10,358 nt of DNA, from contig CAZUWV010000055.1 in assembly GCA_964624255.1 (NCBI GenBank), forward strand, positions 1 to 10,358, read 5' to 3'. Under the pieces are notes generated by a model. The model ran no database searches. It saw nothing but the letters and a program-made list of their open reading frames with translations, and was not told the origin of the DNA. Positions 1-6,424 of this stretch are shown piece after piece (the stretch's first letter is position 1; the number at the start of each line of letters is the position of its first letter). Source of the stretch: JAUZQZ01 sp964624255. GTDB taxonomy: Bacteria; Pseudomonadota; Zetaproteobacteria; Mariprofundales; Mariprofundaceae. The position numbers and the translations under genes are program-made.

Positions 1-67
1 TGCGAAGGCTTCAAACTTGCAGAAAATCCCTATGGGAGAAATACTTGTGGGTAAAAGGCAGGGCTAA

Positions 68-227
68 CCTGAACTATCCATGAATCGCCATGATGATTGC
101 ACCGGGCCTTTGTTCGCTGGCGGATCCCAAGGAAGGAGGTCGTAGCCATGCATACGGATGACCGACGAGGGATTCGGTGCGAACGAAGGAACAAGCAAGG
201 CATGGCAGCATTTATGAATAGTTCAGG
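68..227 (+). mobile_element. Miniature inverted-repeat element, copy A
   Basis: A 160-bp non-coding element. The left end reads CCTGAACTATCCATGAAT and the right end, reverse complemented, reads CCTGAACTATTCATAAAT, so 16 of the first 18 terminal bases match as inverted repeats. CTAA flanks it directly on both sides (64-67 and 228-231), which looks like a 4-bp target duplication. It aligns over its full length with the reverse complement of 4745-4905: the last 24-25 bases at the right end are identical, the interior blocks CATGAATCGCC and TTTGTTCGCTGG are shared, and by eye about 70% of the rest matches. No transposase is encoded, so it would need one in trans. Ends beginning CC and a 4-bp duplication recall IS1380-like elements, but that family assignment is a guess. 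Confidence 0.8.
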
Positions 228-300
228 CTAAGGAGAGATTCCTCTACGGAGCGCGTAACCGTTATCACAAACATTGCCGCATCCGGCACTGAATCCCTCG
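166..300. repeat. Separated 15-bp inverted repeat
   Basis: CGAGGGATTCGGTGC at 166-180, inside miniature element copy A, is the reverse complement of GCACTGAATCCCTCG at 286-300 with one mismatch (14 of 15). One arm is inside the element and the other is between it and the cation efflux gene, about 105 bp away. The spacing is too large for a terminator. It may be a decayed second element or chance. Confidence 0.4.
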
Positions 301-352
301 AAAACCACGGGGGTGGATGCACGAACGCATATAACCCATACTTGCCGCGATT

Positions 353-1243
353 ATGCATGAACACCATCGACATACGCAGCGCAGGATGAATGCCGCACTG
401 CTTTTGACCGCGATATTTGCTGCTGTGGAGCTGGCGGGTGGCTGGATATCCGGTTCGCTGGCCTTACTGGCAGATGCTGTCCACATGATTTCCGATGTAG
501 GTGCGCTCGGGTTGGCAGCACTGGCACAACGCCTCGCCGCCCGCCCCGCACATGCGGGAATGAGTTATGGCTATGGACGGGCGCGTGTGCTGGCTGCGCA
601 AGTGAATGGATTTAGCCTGTGGTTCGTTGCAGGATGGATTGCATGGGAGGCCGTAGGGCGTATTCATTCACCGCCGCAGGTACACGGTGCGTTAATGCTG
701 GGCATTGCCACGGCCGGGCTGGTAGTCAATATCATCATTCTTGGATGGTTCCACGGCGGCCATGATTTGAATACGCGCGCTATTTACTGGCATGTACTTG
801 GAGATATGCTGGGGTCGGTGGCGGCTATTGTGGCAGGTATTGTTATCGTGTGGACTGGCTGGATGCCAATCGATCCGATCCTTTCCCTCGTGGTGGTACT
901 CATCCTGGCATGGGGCGGTTGGCGACTGGTGTATGAGACGACGCTGCAAATTATGGAGGCTGCACCTTCTTCCGTGGACATGGATATATTGGAAGCCCGT
1001 ATGATCGCTATTGATGGAGTAAAGGGCGCACATCATGTGCATGTCTGGACATTGCCGGATGAACGCATGGCGCTATCGGCACATGTGTGCATCCAGACCA
1101 TGGCGGAATGGCCGAAAATTTTACCTCAATTACTTTCGAGCTTGCGCGGCGAGGGAATTGCCCATGCAACGCTGCAAGCAGAGAATGGTGGAGATGTTTG
1201 CCCCGATGCTTGTTCGGATGCCACCTCAGCAAGCACTTCCTGA
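353..1243 (+). CDS. Cation diffusion facilitator (Zn/Cd/Co efflux) protein
   Basis: A 296-residue inner-membrane protein of the CDF family (CzcD/ZitB-like), which exports Zn2+ and related divalent metals in exchange for protons. The N-terminus is His-rich (MHEHHRH) and six hydrophobic segments follow. The metal site is visible as paired HxxxD motifs, His44/Asp48 in the second membrane segment (DAVHMISD) and His147/Asp151 in the fifth (HVLGD), the arrangement of Zn/Cd transporters. The C-terminal cytoplasmic domain (from about residue 205) carries the CDF dimer-domain signature GAHHVHVWTLPDE and ends in a short tail with two Cys and an Asp/Ser/Thr-rich end. ATG 353 keeps the His-rich start; it has no good Shine-Dalgarno, and ATG 386 is an alternative. 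A TATAAC box at 330-335 could be a -10 element, but no convincing -35 accompanies it. The gene is single and converges with the acetyltransferase gene. The exact metal cannot be read from the sequence. Confidence 0.9.
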   Translation: MHEHHRHTQRRMNAALLLTAIFAAVELAGGWISGSLALLADAVHMISDVGALGLAALAQRLAARPAHAGMSYGYGRARVLAAQVNGFSLWFVAGWIAWEAVGRIHSPPQVHGALMLGIATAGLVVNIIILGWFHGGHDLNTRAIYWHVLGDMLGSVAAIVAGIVIVWTGWMPIDPILSLVVVLILAWGGWRLVYETTLQIMEAAPSSVDMDILEARMIAIDGVKGAHHVHVWTLPDERMALSAHVCIQTMAEWPKILPQLLSSLRGEGIAHATLQAENGGDVCPDACSDATSASTS

Positions 1244-1308
1244 CAACGGGCAGAGATGTATGCAAAGCCGCCGATGTGTCCGTATGACATTGGCATGTTG
1301 AGACAGGC

Positions 1309-1335
1309 AAAAAAAAGGTGCTGTGCTATGCCTTT
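1309..1335 (-). terminator. Weak candidate terminator after the acetyltransferase gene
   Basis: Read on the minus strand, a short AAAGG/CCTTT stem with an 11-nt loop runs into eight Ts, about 17 nt past the acetyltransferase stop and between two convergent genes. The position and T-run fit an intrinsic terminator, but the 5-bp stem is weak. Confidence 0.3.
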
Positions 1336-1351
1336 GGAGGATCTGGAGTCA

Positions 1352-1873
1352 TCATGGCTGATCCATCTCCATGATCGGCATGAGCCGCATCGGTTTTATC
1401 GGCATGTCGCTCAGGCGTTTTTGCACGGCTATTTCATCGCAATCGGCAAACTTCGAACAGTGTACGCATACGGTCCAAACCTTGTGAGGTAACCCTTCCC
1501 TGGGAACCCGTTCATAGCCGGAGCGTAGAAAAAAATCCGGCGCATACGTCAGCGCGAAAATACATGCCACGCCCAAACCCGAACCCCATATCTCGCATGC
1601 CTCCAGCAGCAAACGCCCGATACCCCGGCCCTGCATGTTGTTGCATACGGCCAGCGATCGCACTTCGGCCAGATTGGAACCATAAATATGCATCGCGGTT
1701 GTTCCAACCAGTGTCCCATCAAAAATGGCGACTATAAATTCCTGTAAATGCTGAAAAATATTATCCCGCGAACGCGGTAAAATAATGCCCTGTTCGGCAA
1801 GGGGCGCCAGCAGCGTCGCAATGGTATCTACATCACCCACCTCGGCCATGCGTACCTGGATGTGGTGCGGCAC
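1352..1873 (-). CDS. ArgA-like GNAT N-acetyltransferase
   Basis: A 173-residue single-domain GNAT acetyltransferase, which transfers acetyl from acetyl-CoA to an amine. The acetyl-CoA loop is QGRGIGRLL (residues 81-89), preceded by the beta strand EVRSLAV. The C-terminal half, with FALTYAPDFFLRSGYERVP and LPHKVWTVCVHCSKFADCDEIA, matches the acetyltransferase domain of N-acetylglutamate synthase and the stand-alone short NAGS proteins, including the conserved Cys cluster (C136, C139, C145). By family resemblance it may make N-acetylglutamate for arginine synthesis, but the amino-acid-kinase domain of classical ArgA is absent and the substrate is unproven. The likely start is GTG 1873, 10 nt past the recN stop, with no clear Shine-Dalgarno; ATG at residue 9 is the alternative. 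It is last in the cytochrome-nadK-recN unit. Confidence 0.8.
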   Translation of the reverse strand: MPHHIQVRMAEVGDVDTIATLLAPLAEQGIILPRSRDNIFQHLQEFIVAIFDGTLVGTTAMHIYGSNLAEVRSLAVCNNMQGRGIGRLLLEACEIWGSGLGVACIFALTYAPDFFLRSGYERVPREGLPHKVWTVCVHCSKFADCDEIAVQKRLSDMPIKPMRLMPIMEMDQP

Positions 1874-1882
1874 GAGCGGAGC

Positions 1883-3568
1883 TTAACCCGGACTATTCGT
1901 CAATACTGCCGCACCGTGCGCCAGCATTTCCCGCGCATGTTCGAGACTTTTGGCATTGGCACCACCCAGCATTCGCGCCAGTTCTTCCTGTCGTTCATCG
2001 TTATTCAGCGGCTTTAAGCGACTGATAGTGCGGGTTTCCTTCCGTTGTTTGAAGATATGGACTTGCTGCCGGGCACAGGCTGCCACCTGTGGCAGATGCG
2101 AAATCACCAGCACCTGTCGATTACGGCCCATGGCGGCAAGCAACTCGCCTACGCACCAGGCCGTCTCGCCGCCAATACCCGTATCCACCTCGTCGAAAAC
2201 GGCGATATTCGGGGCTAAAGACATTGCGCCGCAGCCCTTAAGCGCCAGCACAAGGCGGGACATTTCACCACCGGATGCAACAGCGACCCATTCGCGGAAT
2301 GGCTCTCCAGGATTCGATGCGGCCATAAGCGCTACATGATCGTATCCGAGATCGCTCCACGCCGATTCGTCTTCCGCCTGCGGCTCTACGTCAGCCCGTA
2401 TTTGCATACCTGCCAATGCCAGCCGGTCGAGAAACGGGCGCAACTGCTTACATAAATCCTTTCCCGCCCTGATCCTGGCCGTGGACAACGTTTCAGCCGA
2501 AGCCAGAAATTCCTTTCTGGCGGTATCTACACGCTGACGTTGCGATGCTTCATCCCATGCGCCGGTCTCCATACGAACAACCCTGTCTTCCAGCTCCCGC
2601 AACAGCATTATCAGGCCTGCCTCGTCCACCCCATGTCGGCGCATGGCTTCATGGATGTCCAGCAGCCGGGATTCTGTGTCTTCCAGAGCTTGAGAATCAA
2701 ATGATTCATCCAGCAATAATGTGCGTAAACTCGGTCCCGCCTCACCCAGCAGTGCATCCACCTGTTCCAGCAAGGTCAGGCTATCCTTGATCTCTTGCCT
2801 GAATCCAGCTACGGCTTCCAGTCTATGCACACAATCAGCCAGACGTGAACGAATGTTGTTGTCATCATCTTCGAGAGTGGCCAAGACAACATAAAGCGCC
2901 CGCTGGATTTGGGAAAAGTGGCGGCCTGATTCAACCTGAAACTGAAGTTCGTCCACCAGCCCTGCACACAATTTCAGCACCTGCAATCGTCCAAGCTCAG
3001 CGCGCGTCCAGGCCTCTTCACGCGCGCCCTGATCGCGTTCAGCCAATAGTCGGTTCAGTGTATCCCGCTCATTTTTCCATTGATGGAAGGCGATAGCCAC
3101 TGCCTCGATTGTTTTCTTCCGCACATGAGCGTCGAGTAGCTTTCGCTGAAAGTCGGCGCGTAACAGGGATTGGTGTTCGTGCTGTCCATGCATGTCCAGA
3201 CATGCTCGACCGATATGTTGCAGTAATTTCGCGGACGTGGGCGAACCGTTGATGTATGCACGCGAACTTCCATCGGAGCGAATGACCCGACGTAACATCA
3301 CGTCATTCCCGGCATCCAGATCGTGGTCACGCAGCAATTGTTGTACAGACTCGCTCACAGCTTCGATGGTCGCGGCAACCTCCGCCCGATCCGCACCGTG
3401 GCGTACCCAATCACTGCTGGCACGTGCGCCAAAGGCCGCCCCCAGCGCATCCACCAGCATGGATTTTCCCGCACCGGTCTCTCCGGAAAAAACAGTCATG
3501 CCACAGGATAATTCCAACCGGATATCTTCGATCAGGGCGAATTCTCGGACATGAAGTTCAGTCAGCAT
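1883..3568 (-). CDS. recN: DNA repair protein RecN
   Basis: A 561-residue SMC-like ATPase that acts early in recombinational repair of double-strand breaks; the length is normal for the family (about 550-560). Walker A is GETGAGKS (29-36). The RecN signature DMHGQHEHQSLL is at 125-136. A long charged helical region of about 140-400 forms the coiled-coil arm. Towards the C-terminus are the ABC signature SGGEMSR (432-438), Walker B with the catalytic pair D459/E460 in IAVFDEVDTGIGG, and the switch motif SHLPQVA (about 490-496). Its ATG (3566-3568) overlaps the nadK stop by 7 nt, so translation is probably coupled. The nadK-recN neighbourhood is common in proteobacteria. No LexA box is obvious directly upstream, as expected for an internal operon gene. 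Confidence 0.97.
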   Translation of the reverse strand: MLTELHVREFALIEDIRLELSCGMTVFSGETGAGKSMLVDALGAAFGARASSDWVRHGADRAEVAATIEAVSESVQQLLRDHDLDAGNDVMLRRVIRSDGSSRAYINGSPTSAKLLQHIGRACLDMHGQHEHQSLLRADFQRKLLDAHVRKKTIEAVAIAFHQWKNERDTLNRLLAERDQGAREEAWTRAELGRLQVLKLCAGLVDELQFQVESGRHFSQIQRALYVVLATLEDDDNNIRSRLADCVHRLEAVAGFRQEIKDSLTLLEQVDALLGEAGPSLRTLLLDESFDSQALEDTESRLLDIHEAMRRHGVDEAGLIMLLRELEDRVVRMETGAWDEASQRQRVDTARKEFLASAETLSTARIRAGKDLCKQLRPFLDRLALAGMQIRADVEPQAEDESAWSDLGYDHVALMAASNPGEPFREWVAVASGGEMSRLVLALKGCGAMSLAPNIAVFDEVDTGIGGETAWCVGELLAAMGRNRQVLVISHLPQVAACARQQVHIFKQRKETRTISRLKPLNNDERQEELARMLGGANAKSLEHAREMLAHGAAVLTNSPG

Positions 3569-4431
3569 GAGGCCCCGTCATCATGGAGTCCCGACCAGTG
3601 CAATTTGCTACGCAGCACTTCATAATAGTTGCGGCCGGGAAGATAGGCCAGCGACACCGTTTTTCCTTTTTTTACATGAATCGTATCCCCTTCCAGTAAT
3701 TCGAAGCACACCTGGCCGTCCAGATTGAGCGCGGCAGGCGCGGGCACTTCTGTAAGCTTCAGCTCAATGAGGTTCTCAGCCGGTACGACGATAGGGCGGT
3801 TCGAAAGCGTGTGTGGGCAAACGGGTGCCACAGAAATGGCATTCAGGGCCGGATGTACAATGGCACTGCCCGCGGACAGTGCATAGGCGGTGGAGCCTGC
3901 CGGTGTTGCCAGCACCAGACCATCAGCGCGAACGCGGAACACAAACTCCCCTCCCACCTTCATTTCATATTCGATCATGCGCGGGTGTCGGTTGCGTTGC
4001 AGCACTACGTCATTTAGGGCAACCCCTCCGCCCAACGGTACACCATCGCGCCAACCTTCGGCATGCAGACTAAAATAACGAGCGATGTGACCGCCGCCAT
4101 TCAAAACCGTATCTACTGCACTGAACATGGCATCCGCCGATGCGCCGGTAAGAAAACCCAAATGTCCCAGATTGATGCCCAGAATGGGGATGTCCGTTCC
4201 AACGAAACGTCGGCTCACATGCAAAAGCGTGCCATCTCCACCCAATATCACCATTAGATCGACACGCTTTACCATCTCGTCCAGCGATACGCAAACCTCA
4301 TTGCAGATATGGGCTAATCCTTCACCAGGCAAGACGGATTTACCACGCCGTTTGAGCCAGTCGCACAATTCGGCACCCAGTTTCCGCGCTCGTTCCTGTC
4401 CCGGCTTGATACTGATACCAATCGTTTTCAT
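3562..4431 (-). CDS. nadK: NAD kinase
   Basis: A 289-residue cytosolic enzyme that phosphorylates NAD+ to NADP+ with ATP or polyphosphate. Diagnostic motifs are GGDGT (64-68, with the catalytic Asp66), GINLGHLGFLT (85-95), the NAD-contact pair N140/D141 in ALNDVVLQR, and the glycine-rich ATPAGSTAYALSAGSAIVHP block. The C-terminus LPGRNYYEVLRSKLHW is typical of proteobacterial NadK. The reading frame stays open upstream to 4542, but the start is set at ATG 4431 because it forms a 4-nt ATGA overlap with the upstream cytochrome stop and because MKTIGISIKP matches the family N-terminus. The stop overlaps recN. This chain of overlaps argues for one transcript from the cytochrome through recN. Confidence 0.97.
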   Translation of the reverse strand: MKTIGISIKPGQERARKLGAELCDWLKRRGKSVLPGEGLAHICNEVCVSLDEMVKRVDLMVILGGDGTLLHVSRRFVGTDIPILGINLGHLGFLTGASADAMFSAVDTVLNGGGHIARYFSLHAEGWRDGVPLGGGVALNDVVLQRNRHPRMIEYEMKVGGEFVFRVRADGLVLATPAGSTAYALSAGSAIVHPALNAISVAPVCPHTLSNRPIVVPAENLIELKLTEVPAPAALNLDGQVCFELLEGDTIHVKKGKTVSLAYLPGRNYYEVLRSKLHWSGLHDDGASC

Positions 4432-4709
4432 TGCTGTTTTATCCCTACCCAGTCTTTGGGCTCCGTGTGGCACAAAAAGCACTGATCGCCTTTGGCATGG
4501 TTGATAGCAGGCCGTGGACGGATGCCCTTCGGCCCGTGGCATTTCATGCAGGCCTGGCGCGTCAGGGCATGCGTATGCACTGCATCATTAGGCGTTGGTT
4601 TGGTGGTACGTTTGCCGCCGCCTAGCACAAGCAATATGATCACACCCGCGACTACGGCCAGAAAGACAGCATCCTTTTTGCCCGGTTTCCATTTGGCTTG
4701 CGTACCCAT
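4428..4709 (-). CDS. Small membrane-anchored diheme cytochrome c
   Basis: A 93-residue protein with a basic N-terminus (WKPGKK), one hydrophobic anchor (about residues 13-32) with no obvious cleavage site, then a short periplasmic part with two heme-binding motifs, CMKCH (54-58) and CFLCH (77-81). His45, His47 and His71 are candidate axial ligands. This is the architecture of a membrane-tethered c-type cytochrome that would pass electrons in the periplasm; partner and potential are unknown. ATG 4709 is preferred over the adjacent in-frame TTG 4712 because a GGGGG Shine-Dalgarno lies 7-8 nt upstream. The stop shares ATGA with the nadK start. Such a gene leading a nadK-recN cluster is unusual. 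A miniature element ends about 35 bp upstream, in the expected promoter or leader. I do not recognise a named family. Confidence 0.82.
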   Translation of the reverse strand: MGTQAKWKPGKKDAVFLAVVAGVIILLVLGGGKRTTKPTPNDAVHTHALTRQACMKCHGPKGIRPRPAINHAKGDQCFLCHTEPKDWVGIKQQ

Positions 4710-4744
4710 CAATGAAGTCCCCCATAAGTCCGACAGGCCCCTGG

Positions 4745-4905
4745 CCTGAACTATTCATAAATGCTGCCACGTTCTCACTTAGTCCTTCGCTTGCAACGGA
4801 TCCTTGCGCGGGCATCCGCAAACGCGGTTACGCCCTTCTTCGCAAGAATCCACCAGCGAACAAAGATCCTGCGTGATTATCGCGGCGATTCATGAATAAT
4901 CCAGG
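4745..4905 (-). mobile_element. Miniature inverted-repeat element, copy B (inverted)
   Basis: A 161-bp element related to copy A at 68-227 but in the opposite orientation. On the plus strand it opens CCTGAACTATTCATAAAT and closes with the reverse complement of CCTGGATTATTCATGAAT; 15 of the first 18 terminal bases match. CTGG flanks it on both sides (4741-4744 and 4906-4909), a 4-bp duplication different from the CTAA of copy A, so the two inserted independently. No transposase lies inside. Its left end is about 35 bp upstream of the cytochrome start, so it either entered the old promoter or leader of the cytochrome-nadK-recN unit or lies just beyond it. Confidence 0.8.
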
Positions 4906-4909
4906 CTGG

Positions 4910-5073
4910 CGAGCACGACGAAATAACCCCGTAACATATCGGCATACTGAGGAAGATTGCCGCGTCGTGTCCGCCATGACAAGCAGGCCAGGGACTGACG
5001 TTGGCATGCGGCGCAGCCGCAGCCCCTTAATCCTGGGTTCAGCGCCTGTCACGGGTGCCGTAAAAAGCGAAAG
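4910..5073. other. Intergenic stretch between element copy B and sodB
   Basis: No credible gene here. The only structure noticed is a GC-rich palindrome (5007-5021, TGCGGC / GCCGCA with a 3-nt loop) downstream of sodB. It has no T-run, so it is a poor intrinsic terminator. Confidence 0.5.
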
Positions 5074-5652
5074 TCAAAGCTGGGCGGCCACGGTATTCCA
5101 ATTGATAATGCCCCAGATAGATTCCAGATATTTCGGGCGCGCATTGCGGTAATCAATGTAGTAGGCATGCTCCCAGACATCGATCGCCAATAGTGGCGTG
5201 TTGCCATCGGTCAATGGGTTGCCTGCGTTACCCGTATTGACGATCTCCAGCCCACCATCCGTATTCTTTACCAGCCATGTCCAGCCCGAGCCAAAATTAC
5301 CGATAGCAGAAGCCGTCATGCGAGTCCGGAAATCATCAAATGAGCCAAATGTATCCGCAATAGCATCTGCCAGCACACCATTCGGCTCACCGCCTCCATT
5401 CGGACTCAGGCCGTTGAAATAAAAGGTATGGTTCCAGACCTGAGCGGCGTTGTTAAAGACCCCGCCGTCTGGCGCGGAGGTTATAATTTCTTCCAGGGTT
5501 TTGTCGGCATATTCCGTACCGTCAATTAATTTATTCAGGTTGGCGACGTATGCGGCATGATGCTTGTCGTGATGGTACTCCAGTGTCTCGGCGGAAATCG
5601 TTGGTGCCAGAGCGTCCTTGCCATAGGGTAATACAGGTAACTCAAAAGCCAT
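5074..5652 (-). CDS. sodB: Iron superoxide dismutase
   Basis: A 192-residue cytoplasmic enzyme that dismutates superoxide to oxygen and hydrogen peroxide. It resembles E. coli SodB end to end. The metal ligands are His27 (YHHDKHH), His75 (VWNHTFY), Asp158 and His162 (DVWEHAYYIDYRNARPKYLE). Gln71 in NNAAQVWNH is placed as in iron rather than manganese enzymes. NFGSGWTWLV is the other family hallmark. ATG 5652 has an excellent Shine-Dalgarno (AGGAG, about 8 nt upstream). It is a single gene, divergent from gmhB; the roughly 200-bp space contains only weak sigma-70 look-alikes (for example TTGCAT-16-TATCGT on the minus strand), and I could not identify a Fur box. Confidence 0.98.
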   Translation of the reverse strand: MAFELPVLPYGKDALAPTISAETLEYHHDKHHAAYVANLNKLIDGTEYADKTLEEIITSAPDGGVFNNAAQVWNHTFYFNGLSPNGGGEPNGVLADAIADTFGSFDDFRTRMTASAIGNFGSGWTWLVKNTDGGLEIVNTGNAGNPLTDGNTPLLAIDVWEHAYYIDYRNARPKYLESIWGIINWNTVAAQL

Positions 5653-5851
5653 GATGTTTCTCCTTTTTGTTTACGGACAGACCGTTAAAAACCCCTCTCG
5701 CGTAACGATTGGTCAGAGGCAACGATAGGCCGCAATTTTTGCGATGCAAACCTTTTCCAAGTAGGGCTATTGTCGCGTACATTGAGGTTCGTGCGAAGAA
5801 AGCCCGAGAGCGGTAGTGTTCACGAACCATGCAACTTTATTTCAACCCATC

Positions 5852-6424
5852 ATGAAGTCGGCGCTCAGAGCTGTATTCCTGGATCGCGATGGCGTCATCA
5901 ATTTTGACTCGCCGAATTATATCCTGTCGCCACAGCAGTGGCGGCCGATTCCAGGCAGCCTTGACGCCATAGCAAGACTAAGCTCGGCGGGTATTCCGGT
6001 CGCGATTGTTAGTAACCAGTCGGCGCTGGGTCGGGGCATGCTGGATCAGGAAACATTTCAGGCTATACACGCCAGGATGATGCTGGAAATTGAGGGTACG
6101 GGCGGTAAAATTGCGCATGTAGCCTATTGTCCACACGCGCCGGAAGATCATTGTGTTTGCCGCAAACCCAGGCCTGGATTGTTGTATAAAACGCTGGCTC
6201 GCCTTGGCCTGGGCAGAGAGACGGCGCATGTCGTGTTTATTGGTGATTCCGTGCGTGATGCGCAGGCGGCACTAGCCGCAAACATCACCCCTGTGTTGGT
6301 GCAAACCGGCCATGGCGATACTGCGGGTATACTAAAAGAGTTGCGCCAGCTCATGCCCGATATCCAGAGCTTCCGCACGCTGGCCGAGGCAGTGGATACC
6401 TTACTCAAGGAGGCACCATTCTGA
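5852..6424 (+). CDS. gmhB: D-glycero-D-manno-heptose 1,7-bisphosphate 7-phosphatase
   Basis: A 190-residue HAD-superfamily phosphatase of the GmhB type, which removes the 7-phosphate of heptose bisphosphate on the way to ADP-heptose for the LPS core. Motif I is FLDRDGVIN with nucleophile Asp11 and acid/base Asp13. Motif II is SNQS (54-57), followed by the GmhB-type GRG. A zinc loop C93-x-H95...C101-x-C103 runs into CRKPRPG with motif III Lys105, and motif IV is GDSVRDAQAA (131-140). ATG 5852 is chosen because MKSALRAVFLDRDG matches the family N-terminus; GTG 5816 is also in frame and would add 12 residues. Neither start has a strong Shine-Dalgarno. The stop overlaps the likely plsC start, and gmhB-plsC pairing is common in betaproteobacteria. 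The shortened zinc loop is within family variation. Confidence 0.93.
   Translation: MKSALRAVFLDRDGVINFDSPNYILSPQQWRPIPGSLDAIARLSSAGIPVAIVSNQSALGRGMLDQETFQAIHARMMLEIEGTGGKIAHVAYCPHAPEDHCVCRKPRPGLLYKTLARLGLGRETAHVVFIGDSVRDAQAALAANITPVLVQTGHGDTAGILKELRQLMPDIQSFRTLAEAVDTLLKEAPF
6407..6413 (+). promoter_or_regulatory. plsC ribosome binding site inside gmhB
   Basis: AAGGAGG within the last gmhB codons is a near-perfect Shine-Dalgarno. It lies 4 nt before ATT 6418 and 7 nt before CTG 6421, and has no ATG or GTG in the plsC frame at a usable distance. It indicates that plsC starts across the gmhB stop from a non-standard codon. Confidence 0.65.

Noticed and set aside
1..54. Possible C-terminus of an upstream gene (plus strand, ending ENPYGRNTCG then TAA 52-54)
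   Set aside because: Only 17 codons are visible, no family is recognised, and other frames on both strands are equally open over this length.
692..1310. Minus-strand and alternative-frame open frames across the cation efflux gene
   Set aside because: Their composition is low-complexity or His/Cys-rich, caused by the opposite frame of a membrane protein; no motifs.
1950..3554. Several long plus-strand open frames opposite recN
   Set aside because: They mirror the coding periodicity of recN, match no known family and lack ribosome sites; they are treated as shadows.
4432..4542. N-terminal extension of NAD kinase to 4542
   Set aside because: It would run deep into the cytochrome gene with no family match; the ATGA overlap and MKTIGISIKP start favour 4431.
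228..4744. Composite transposon: five genes between two inverted related elements
   Set aside because: Each element has its own, different 4-bp duplication (CTAA and CTGG), the copies differ at about 30% of positions, and the genes between are ordinary chromosomal ones. Independent insertions explain it.
5653..5851. Promoters and a Fur or OxyR site between sodB and gmhB
   Set aside because: Only weak sigma-70 look-alikes and a small CGCAA/TTGCG hairpin are visible; none could be assigned with confidence.
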